From the NCBI GenBank assembly GCA_900767415.1, contig CAAFYZ010000004.1, positions 1 to 16,516 on the forward strand: a stretch of 16,516 bases of DNA, given 5' to 3'. The notes beneath the pieces are model-generated. The model did not search any database and was not told the DNA's origin. It saw only the letters and a program-made list of their open reading frames with translations. This document shows positions 1 through 5,086 of the stretch, piece by piece (the first letter of the stretch is position 1; every line of letters starts with the position of its first letter). Source of the DNA: Clostridia bacterium (GTDB lineage Bacteria; Bacillota; Clostridia; Oscillospirales; CAG-272). A program made the translations under genes and the position numbers.

Positions 1-561
1 AACGACCGTCTCTATTGGGATTCTTCCTACGACGATACCGATGCCGGCGAGTCGACGGCGGTCTGTGCCGCCTGCTTTGACGAGCTGTTCGCTTATCGTC
101 ACCCGCGCGGGGAAAGGGCACGTACGCGTTATCTTTCCGTCACGCATCGTACCGACGCCACCGTCGGCTATCACGGGTTTGCCGACGGCATTTACGCGGG
201 CGGCGGTGCCTATCGGGACACGTATCTTCTCGGTGCCTATGAGATCACCTATACGGACGGCACCGCGTCGCACTTCGACTGTCTTCTCGGCGAGACGCTT
301 GCCTCGGGGGACGTCGAGTGGTACGACCACATCGTCGCCGTCGACCCCAGCGACGGGAGCATGGGAACGACGAGCGCCCGTATCGAGCAGCGTCTGACCG
401 AACTTGCCACCGCCGCCGTTCCGCTCCTTCTTGACGGCAGGATTTTCTACCGCACCCTCTTTTGCGATCCGCACCCCGAGAAAAAGATTGCCTCGCTCTC
501 TTTTGTCCCGCGCCCCGGAGCAAAAGGGGAAGTCGAGATCAAAGAACTTGCCGCTTTGTAA
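1..561 (+). CDS. C-terminal part of a probable carbohydrate-active protein (5' end outside window)
   Basis: An open frame runs from base 1 to a TAA at 559-561, giving the last 186 residues of a larger protein whose start lies outside the window. Codons are GC-rich at position three like the neighbouring genes, so this frame is the coding one. The visible part looks like a beta-sandwich: a segment with GAYEITYTDGT and CLLGETL, then near the end NPHP-like FCDPHPEKKIASLSF and a closing VEIKEL strand. I recall such a Y.DG-containing strand followed by a 'PHPEKxIxSI' strand from the C-termini of clostridial glycoside hydrolases (GH20-like and related beta-sandwich tails), so a glycan-degrading enzyme or accessory domain is a reasonable inference. 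The catalytic part is not visible and no family can be assigned firmly. A strong terminator follows 110 bases downstream. Confidence 0.75.
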   Translation, partial: NDRLYWDSSYDDTDAGESTAVCAACFDELFAYRHPRGERARTRYLSVTHRTDATVGYHGFADGIYAGGGAYRDTYLLGAYEITYTDGTASHFDCLLGETLASGDVEWYDHIVAVDPSDGSMGTTSARIEQRLTELATAAVPLLLDGRIFYRTLFCDPHPEKKIASLSFVPRPGAKGEVEIKELAAL

Positions 562-670
562 TCGGTGAGCATGATTTTTCGGCAGGATGTAAGCAGGGAC
601 TTGATTTCTTGGCTATGAAAGACGACGACAATTCAAAACGCTTTGAGAAGGTAAAACATTTCTGAAAACG

Positions 671-713
671 ACAAAAGGCAAGCACCGCATTTTTGACGGT
701 GCTTGCCTTTTGT
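671..713 (+). terminator. Intrinsic terminator after the first gene
   Basis: A perfect 17-bp inverted repeat (671-687 pairing with 697-713) has a 9-base loop. The stem's 3' arm ends in TTTT, and the A-rich 5' arm would give a U-run on either strand, so it may work in both directions. It lies 110 bases after the stop of the partial gene. The 109 bases between hold only a 16-codon open frame (615-665) without a ribosome binding site. Bases 714-806 show no gene or clear promoter. Confidence 0.85.
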
Positions 714-806
714 CAATTCGATTTGTACACTTTTATTTACATATATAGAGAAAATAGGGGAGTATCGGACGGCCGTGACTCTCTTGCAGAGAATTTATTC
801 GTTTGT

Positions 807-1172
807 GCCGCATATGGCAATGAAGATGAGTCAAGGTACAAAAGATGCTCCGTTTGCGCGAAGCGCAACTTCATTCGGCGAAGCCGACATCATTGGGCGA
901 GAGCCCACTTCATTTGCGGCAAAGCCGCAACTTCGTTCGTTTGTGCCGCAGGCGGCAATGCAGATGAGTCAAGGCGTAAACGATCCTGCGCCGCAGGTGG
1001 CAATGAAGATGAGTCAAGGCGCAAAGGATGCTCCGTTTGCGCGAAGCGCAACTTCATTCGGCACAGCCGACATCATTGGGCGAGGGCCCACTTCATTTGC
1101 GGCAAAGCCGCAACTTCGTTCGTTTGTGCCGCGGGCGGCAATGCAGATGAGTCAAGACTCAAACGATGTTGT
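807..1172. repeat. Two tandem 183-bp repeats made of small hairpins
   Basis: Bases 807-989 and 990-1172 are two head-to-tail copies with an exact 183-base offset and few substitutions. Each copy holds four short hairpins. In copy 1 these are TTGCGC-GAA-GCGCAA (854-868), TCGGC-GAA-GCCGA (875-887), GGGC-GAGA-GCCC (895-906) and TTGCGGC-AAA-GCCGCAA (914-930). They are separated by an ACTTCATT-like linker. In copy 2 the second loop becomes ACA and the third loop GAGG, while all stems stay intact. Each copy also contains two versions of a GGCAATGMAGATGAGTCAAG segment, four in all, preceded by a GCCGC...GGC half-palindrome. Reading frames run through the repeat but have no ribosome binding site and are only by-products of the repetition. 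This resembles intergenic palindromic repeat families of Clostridia; the function is unknown. Confidence 0.85.
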
Positions 1173-1189
1173 GCCTTGCGGCACAAATG

Positions 1190-1221
1190 AAAAATCCGAA
1201 AGCATACGCTTTCGGATTTTT
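1190..1221 (-). terminator. Terminator of the tRNA-Thr/tRNA-Tyr operon
   Basis: A perfect 14-bp stem (1190-1203 with 1208-1221) has a 4-base loop and an A-run/T-run at the ends, giving a U-tract on the - strand right after tRNA-Tyr. The last base of the encoded CCA (1221) is also the first base of the stem, so the terminator touches the mature tRNA end. Confidence 0.85.
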
Positions 1222-1305
1222 GGTGGGGGAAGCTGGATTCGGACCAGCGAAGTCAGTGACAACAGATTTACAGTCTGCCCCCTTTGGCCGCTCGGGAATT
1301 CCCCC
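1221..1305 (-). tRNA. tRNA-Tyr (anticodon GTA)
   Basis: Read on the - strand, it has a 7-bp acceptor stem GGGGGAA/TTCCCCC, discriminator A and encoded CCA. The anticodon stem GCAGA/TCTGT closes the loop CTGTAAA, so the anticodon is GTA. The long variable arm between the anticodon and T arms is the class II shape expected for bacterial tRNA-Tyr. The T arm CTGGT/(A)CCAG encloses a TTC-type loop (CCGAATC). It is 85 nt with CCA. It directly abuts the 3' end of the upstream tRNA-Thr with no spacer. Confidence 0.95.
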
Positions 1306-1380
1306 TGGAGCTGGTGATCGGAGTTGAACCAACAACCTGCTGATTACAAATCAGCTGCTCTGCCATTGAGCCACACCAGC
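1306..1380 (-). tRNA. tRNA-Thr (anticodon TGT)
   Basis: Read on the - strand, the acceptor stem is GCTGGTG/CACCAGC with discriminator T and encoded CCA (1306-1308). The D arm is GCTC/GAGC-like, and the anticodon stem GCTGA/TCAGC closes the loop TTTGTAA, so the anticodon is TGT. The T arm is GTTGG/CCGAT with loop TTCAACT. It is 75 nt with CCA and is the first gene of a two-tRNA operon. The next base after its CCA is the first base of tRNA-Tyr. Confidence 0.95.
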
Positions 1381-1394
1381 ATGGAACGGTATCT

Positions 1395-1423
1395 ATTATA
1401 ACAGAACTTGCCCGAAATGTCAA
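1395..1423 (-). promoter_or_regulatory. Consensus sigma-A promoter of the tRNA operon
   Basis: On the - strand, TTGACA (1418-1423), a 17-base spacer and TATAAT (1395-1400) match consensus exactly. Transcription would start about 5-8 bases before the tRNA-Thr 5' end at 1380, giving a very short leader, as suits a strong stable-RNA promoter. Confidence 0.92.
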
Positions 1424-1471
1424 GGGGTTTTTGAAAAATATTTCTTTCCTTTCCGCCCTTTTTGAGAAAAT

Positions 1472-1499
1472 CTCCGCCACCCCCGAAAGGGCGACGGAG
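1472..1499 (-). terminator. Terminator of the CE15-like esterase gene
   Basis: On the - strand an 11-bp stem (1489-1499 with 1472-1482, two G-U pairs) with a 6-base loop is followed by ATTTT, about 11 bases after the esterase stop codon. AAAA before the 5' arm could let it act weakly in the other direction. Confidence 0.75.
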
Positions 1500-1509
1500 T
1501 TTTGCCGTA

Positions 1510-2610
1510 TTATACCGTCGGATCGGCGTCCCGTCTGACGAAACGATCCATAAAATCAAGATAAGAAAGCCAGTCGGCACGGGAGAAATAATGCACTCCG
1601 TGACGCACCTGATAGAGTGCGTCGCCCTCGACGAGTGCCGTGTCCGGCACGGGGAGTTCGTCCTTGGTAACGAGTCCGCGCGCACCGTAGAGCGCGTACA
1701 CCTCCCGCGTCGCGTACAGAGCGAGGAACTCGCTTGCAGGATCTGCCCAGAGATCCTCCTCGGCACTGCCGATCATCAGATGCCGCGGCGCGACGAGGGA
1801 GAGCAGCCAGTGCTGATCGAAGGGAAGATCCTCTGCGTGTCCGTAATACTTTTTATATTGCGGGCAGAACCAGAAGGGGAAGTGATCGACGATCGCCTCC
1901 AAACTCTCGCCCACCTTCCCGCGCGTCACGGCGGCACCCGAACAGCCGGAATCGTTCGAGATGACATACCGGAACCGCTCGTCGAACGCACCGGTTACCA
2001 GTGCCGTCTTTCCGAGGCGGGAATGACCGACCACCGCGACGTTTTCACGGTCGATTTCGGGCACCGTCTCGATAAAGTCCATCAGACGCATGGCTGCCCA
2101 TGCCCACATCATGATTTTCCCGGTCGCATTCGGCAGTCTGCGGTTTTGCGAAAGATATTTTGCACACCCGCAGCGAAAATTGTCGTCGTCGCTCGCCACG
2201 TCGAGATAGCAGAATCCCACGACGGCATATCCGCGATCCATCACTTCTTCGAGCGGGCAGTAAAAGTCGGGGATCTGCGAACGGAAATTCAAAAACACGA
2301 ACGCGGGGACGGGTTCTTTCCGCTTCGGGATCGCCGCATAAAAGGGAAAAGAGAAGACCTCTCCCGCGAGCGTGATCGTTGCCGTATAATGCGTCAGCGT
2401 TGCCGAGCCGCGGCAGAAGGCGGGATAGTCCGATTTTTTTTCGATCTTCAGATGATCGGGCTTCGGTGGCAGAGTGCCGTATTCTTCGTTTTCGAGAAGG
2501 CGGCGGATCTGTGCCCGCCGACGGTCGAACTCGTCCGCCGTGCGGATTTTTTCACCGTCGAAAGACAGCGGGTCGGGCAGGTGTCGCGCCGACAGAAGTT
2601 CATCTAACAT
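1510..2610 (-). CDS. CE15-like alpha/beta-hydrolase (glucuronoyl esterase family), intracellular
   Basis: This 366-residue protein has the pattern of carbohydrate esterase family 15 and close relatives, which cleave esters of 4-O-methyl-glucuronic acid side chains of xylan or similar acyl esters. The nucleophile elbow is GHSRLGK (residues 195-201, Ser197). It is followed by NDSGCSGAA (219-227), FDQHWLLSLVAPRH (264-277), an acidic cluster AEEDLWADP (283-291) and RHGVHYFSRADW (336-347), whose His340 is the likely catalytic histidine. There is no signal peptide or membrane segment, so it should act in the cytoplasm on imported oligosaccharides; many characterised CE15 enzymes are secreted. Start: ATG at 2608-2610 with GGAG six bases upstream. 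It has its own promoter, is divergent from cca, and is followed by a terminator. The exact substrate is uncertain; an acetyl-xylan-type esterase is the alternative. Confidence 0.85.
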   Translation of the reverse strand: MLDELLSARHLPDPLSFDGEKIRTADEFDRRRAQIRRLLENEEYGTLPPKPDHLKIEKKSDYPAFCRGSATLTHYTATITLAGEVFSFPFYAAIPKRKEPVPAFVFLNFRSQIPDFYCPLEEVMDRGYAVVGFCYLDVASDDDNFRCGCAKYLSQNRRLPNATGKIMMWAWAAMRLMDFIETVPEIDRENVAVVGHSRLGKTALVTGAFDERFRYVISNDSGCSGAAVTRGKVGESLEAIVDHFPFWFCPQYKKYYGHAEDLPFDQHWLLSLVAPRHLMIGSAEEDLWADPASEFLALYATREVYALYGARGLVTKDELPVPDTALVEGDALYQVRHGVHYFSRADWLSYLDFMDRFVRRDADPTV

Positions 2611-2657
2611 AAAAATCTCCGTTCCGCCCCATAAGAAGGCATACCGTATTTTCCTCT

Positions 2658-2686
2658 ATTATACCGCATATTCCCGTAAAAAGCAA
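2658..2686 (-). promoter_or_regulatory. Promoter of the CE15-like esterase gene
   Basis: On the - strand, TTGCTT (2681-2686), a 17-base spacer and a perfect TATAAT (2658-2663) lie about 47 bases upstream of the ATG. The divergent cca promoter begins only 24 bases away, so the two could share a regulator, but no operator palindrome is visible. Confidence 0.8.
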
Positions 2687-2709
2687 GACAAAACGGCAAA
2701 AAAGCGTCA

Positions 2710-2738
2710 TTGACAACGCCTCCCGCCTGTGCTACAAT
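2710..2738 (+). promoter_or_regulatory. Promoter of cca
   Basis: TTGACA (2710-2715), a 17-base spacer and TACAAT (2733-2738) lie 31 bases before the cca ATG. The TTG of this -35 box is in frame with cca and could be misread as a start codon; the promoter explains why it is not. Confidence 0.85.
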
Positions 2739-2769
2739 AAAGAGGAAGAAAAAGAAAGAAGGACGAGCG

Positions 2770-3954
2770 ATGAAAAAACAGCCGATGCCCCTTCCCGCCG
2801 ATGCGGAAGAAATCATTCATATCCTTGCAAGCAAGGGACATCGCGCCGATGTCGTCGGCGGTTGCGTGCGCGACTTTCTGATGGGGAAGACGCCTCATGA
2901 CTACGATATGGCGACCGATGCGACCCCCGAGGAGATGAAAGCCGCCCTCGGAGATTGCCGCCTGATCGAGACGGGGCTTCGCCACGGCACTCTGACCGTC
3001 CTTCTCCACGGCACGCCGTACGAGGTGACGACCTATCGCGTTGACGGCGGCTATGCCGATCACCGTCATCCCGACGCCGTCTCTTTTACCAAAGACCTGA
3101 AAGAAGACCTCGCCCGCCGCGACTTTACCGTGAATGCGATGGCATATCATCCCACCTTCGGCTACACCGATCCGTTCGGAGGAGAAGACGATCTCGCGGC
3201 GCATACGATCCGCGCCGTCGGAGATCCGTATCGCCGCTTTGACGAAGACGCCTTGCGGATTCTCCGCGCACTGCGCTTCGCGGCGACGCTGGATTTTGAG
3301 ACAGAACCCGTCACCGCCGCCGCTCTGCGTGCGAAAGCACCCTTGCTCTTTGCCGTCTCGGTGGAGCGTGTCGATACCGAGTGGCAGAAGTGGATGCGGG
3401 GGAAGTGCGCCCTGCGGGTTTTGCGCACGTTTTCCGATCTTCTCCCGCACTTTTTCCGAGAAATCGCCGACAGTCCCGCCGTCATGACGCTCACGGACGA
3501 TTGCCCGCCCGCTCTCCGTACATGGGCACTCTTTGCGCCTTTTGCCGATGCTCCCGCGCGCTATGACGCCGCCATGCGGCGCCTTCATGCGAATAACCGC
3601 CGTCGGGAATCCGGCGTTGCCGTTCTCACCCACCTGCACGACCCTCTTCGCGACGATGCCGACCTTCTGACCCTCCTTGCCGACATCGGAGAAGAGAACC
3701 TTTCGCACCTGCTCGCCCTCCGCACCGTCTGCGGGACGGGAGAAGAAGGGGAGAGCGACCGCCTTGCCCGACTCTTGGAGAGCCGCGCGCCCTGCCGCGT
3801 GGCAGACCTTGCGATCGGCGGAAGGGATCTTGCCGCTCTCGGCTGCCGTGGGGAAGAGATCGGTCGGATTCTGAATACCCTGATCGCTCGTGTCCGCCGC
3901 GGAGAATTGAAAAACGATAAAGACGCTCTTCTCGCCGCCGCCCGCCTCTTCTGA
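2770..3954 (+). CDS. cca: CCA-adding tRNA nucleotidyltransferase
   Basis: This class II nucleotidyltransferase of 394 residues adds or repairs the 3' CCA of tRNAs from CTP and ATP in the cytoplasm. The motifs are in the canonical order: GGCVRD (30-35), metal-binding DYD (44-46) followed by MATDA, RRDFTVNA (116-123), DPFGG (134-138), and EDALRILRALRF (159-170), the nucleotide-selecting region with Arg163 and Arg166. A helical C-terminal tRNA-binding part follows. No HD phosphohydrolase signature is evident. The start is ATG 2770, with AAGGA six bases upstream; the in-frame TTG 60 bases earlier is the -35 box. Both tRNA genes in this window already encode CCA, so here the enzyme would mainly repair ends, although other tRNAs may need it. 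It is followed by a strong terminator. Confidence 0.96.
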   Translation: MKKQPMPLPADAEEIIHILASKGHRADVVGGCVRDFLMGKTPHDYDMATDATPEEMKAALGDCRLIETGLRHGTLTVLLHGTPYEVTTYRVDGGYADHRHPDAVSFTKDLKEDLARRDFTVNAMAYHPTFGYTDPFGGEDDLAAHTIRAVGDPYRRFDEDALRILRALRFAATLDFETEPVTAAALRAKAPLLFAVSVERVDTEWQKWMRGKCALRVLRTFSDLLPHFFREIADSPAVMTLTDDCPPALRTWALFAPFADAPARYDAAMRRLHANNRRRESGVAVLTHLHDPLRDDADLLTLLADIGEENLSHLLALRTVCGTGEEGESDRLARLLESRAPCRVADLAIGGRDLAALGCRGEEIGRILNTLIARVRRGELKNDKDALLAAARLF

Positions 3955-4004
3955 TTCGCCGATTCCGTAAAGTTTTCTGTCGGCGCGCCTTTCGCGCACC
4001 GTTT

Positions 4005-4039
4005 CGGGTGCGGGGTTTTCACCCCCGCACCCGCTTTTT
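4005..4039 (+). terminator. Intrinsic terminator between cca and the DapF-like gene
   Basis: A perfect 11-bp GC-rich stem (4005-4015 with 4023-4033), a 7-base loop and a CTTTTT tail form a textbook terminator. It ends only 23 bases before the next ATG at 4063, on the same strand, with no obvious promoter after it, so the downstream gene may depend on read-through or on an unrecognised promoter. Confidence 0.85.
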
Positions 4040-4062
4040 CATACCCTGTTAAGGGTGAGAAA

Positions 4063-4896
4063 ATGAAATTTTCCAAGATCGAAACGCAGGGGATCACCTC
4101 TCTCGTTTTCTCCCTTGCCGCTCTGCCGGAAGACCCCGCCGCCTTGGCGAAGAGCAGTGCAAAAGAAGAACTTCTCGGCGCGGATACCGTCCTTTTTCTG
4201 ACACCGACTCTCGCCGCCGACATCGCCCTTCATTCGTATCGGAGGACGGGAGAAAGGTATCTCTCCCATGAGGTTTTGCATACTCTCGCCGCCTATCTTT
4301 TTTACGTTGCCGGACTCCCGGTTTATGCGTATGAGGCAGAGACTGAAGACGGGATTCTCCCTGTAAAAATTATCGACGGCACACCGCCGACGTTTTCCGT
4401 AAAATACGGAAAATGCAAACAATTATTAGAAAACAAAGAGATAAAAATCAAAAACACGGAAATCGTCACCGATCTTTTTCGCATCGGCGACCGTGTCTTT
4501 TCCGTCCTGATAACCGATGACGCACAGGCGGCGGATCTTCCTGCCGTCGCGCACGCACACCTTCTGTCTCCCGCCGTCCGCGCAGAGACGGCGGTCGTCC
4601 TCTCTCCTCTCTCCGAGGGGACGCCTGCCGCATACCGCCTGCGCTTTTCTTCTCTTGACGGCACAGAGCCGCCCTCGCCCTCCGCCGCCGCGGGAGCCGC
4701 GCTCGCCGCGCTGACGGCGCGTGGGAGAGAAACGTATGGGCGTGAGGTCGTCTTTCACCACGAGGGCGGGACGCTTGCCTGCCGCATGGACCGCGGCGGC
4801 ACTCTTACCGTGCGAGCCGCCGCCCGCCTTCTTCTCCGCGGAGAGTGGGATCCTTCCTTCCACACCGTACGATGCGCGCGTATCCCGTCAATATGA
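4063..4896 (+). CDS. DapF-fold protein lacking the catalytic residues of diaminopimelate epimerase
   Basis: This 277-residue protein, about the normal DapF length, can be laid along DapF from end to end. The N-terminus MKFSKIETQG corresponds to MKFxKMxGLGND. Residues 39-85 (GADTVLFL...RRTGERYLSHEVLHTLAAYLF) correspond to the segment that holds FNxDGSExxxCGNGxRC. The stretch IGDRVFSVLITDDAQAADL matches the GNPHxVxFVDD region. SPSAAAGAALAAL matches the second active-site segment (GTGACA), and GREVVFHHEGGTLACRM is the following strand. The first catalytic Cys (CGNG reads SHEV), the substrate-binding GNPH (reads GDRV) and the second catalytic Cys (reads A) are all changed, so epimerase activity is unlikely. 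A binding or regulatory role is inference. Start: ATG 4063, with AGGGTGAG a few bases upstream, partly within a small hairpin (4043-4056). It converges on the small-peptide gene. Confidence 0.75.
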   Translation: MKFSKIETQGITSLVFSLAALPEDPAALAKSSAKEELLGADTVLFLTPTLAADIALHSYRRTGERYLSHEVLHTLAAYLFYVAGLPVYAYEAETEDGILPVKIIDGTPPTFSVKYGKCKQLLENKEIKIKNTEIVTDLFRIGDRVFSVLITDDAQAADLPAVAHAHLLSPAVRAETAVVLSPLSEGTPAAYRLRFSSLDGTEPPSPSAAAGAALAALTARGRETYGREVVFHHEGGTLACRMDRGGTLTVRAAARLLLRGEWDPSFHTVRCARIPSI

Positions 4897-4899
4897 AAA

Positions 4900-4936
4900 T
4901 GCCCCCGCGCCATGGCATCGCCATGACGCAGGGGCA
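4900..4936. terminator. Bidirectional terminator between convergent genes
   Basis: A 17-bp stem (4900-4916 with 4920-4936) closes a 3-base loop; the mismatches are A-C/G-T type, so it pairs best on the - strand, where they become G-U. It is followed by CCTTTTT on the + strand and by TTTT on the - strand. It ends the DapF-like gene (stop 4894-4896) on one side and the secreted-protein operon on the other. Confidence 0.85.
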
Positions 4937-4954
4937 CCTTTTTACCGTTCGGAA

Positions 4955-5074
4955 TTATTCGATGATCCTGTCTTCCGTATCAACAATCGGTGTTTCCGTT
5001 CCAACGGAAGTCCGAATGATATCGGTTTCCGAAAGACGAAGGACTTCGATATTGGGTGTTTTGTAAACTTTCAT
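4955..5074 (-). CDS. 39-residue acidic peptide co-transcribed with the giant secreted protein
   Basis: An ATG at 5072-5074 is preceded by a perfect AAGGAG (5083-5088) eight bases upstream, which overlaps the stop codon of the large secreted-protein gene; the gap between the two genes is 12 bases. The product is 39 residues: it begins MKVYKTPNIEVLRLSETDII, continues RTSVGTETP and ends in an acidic tail (VDTEDRIIE). There is no signal peptide, membrane segment or Cys. A terminator follows 18 bases after the stop, so this is the last gene of a two-gene operon. The pattern 'M-x-x-Y-x-x-P-x-x-E-V-x-x-x...-D-I-I-x-T-S' matches, from memory, short clostridial proteins of unknown function; that recollection is unverified. 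The ribosome binding site, spacing and terminator make the gene credible. The function is unknown: a peptide precursor or a small accessory protein is possible. Confidence 0.75.
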   Translation of the reverse strand: MKVYKTPNIEVLRLSETDIIRTSVGTETPIVDTEDRIIE

Positions 5075-5086
5075 GTTTCTTTCTCC

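Noticed and set aside
615..665. A 16-codon open frame (MKDDDNSKRFEKVKHF) after the first gene.
   Set aside because: There is no ribosome binding site in front of its ATG and no recognisable family; it lies in the untranslated stretch before a terminator.
807..1172. CRISPR array.
   Set aside because: The repeat unit is 183 bases with tandem near-identical copies. There are no unique spacers of regular length and no cas genes nearby.
703..1317. Two overlapping + strand frames of about 165 and 204 codons through the hairpin repeat.
   Set aside because: They are translations of the 183-bp tandem repeat in two frames, run into the tRNA genes, and have no ribosome binding site.
2710..2769. An in-frame TTG that would extend cca by 20 residues.
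   Set aside because: This TTG is part of the -35 box TTGACA of a good promoter, and the transcript would start after it. ATG 2770 has an AAGGA at proper distance and gives the usual N-terminus.
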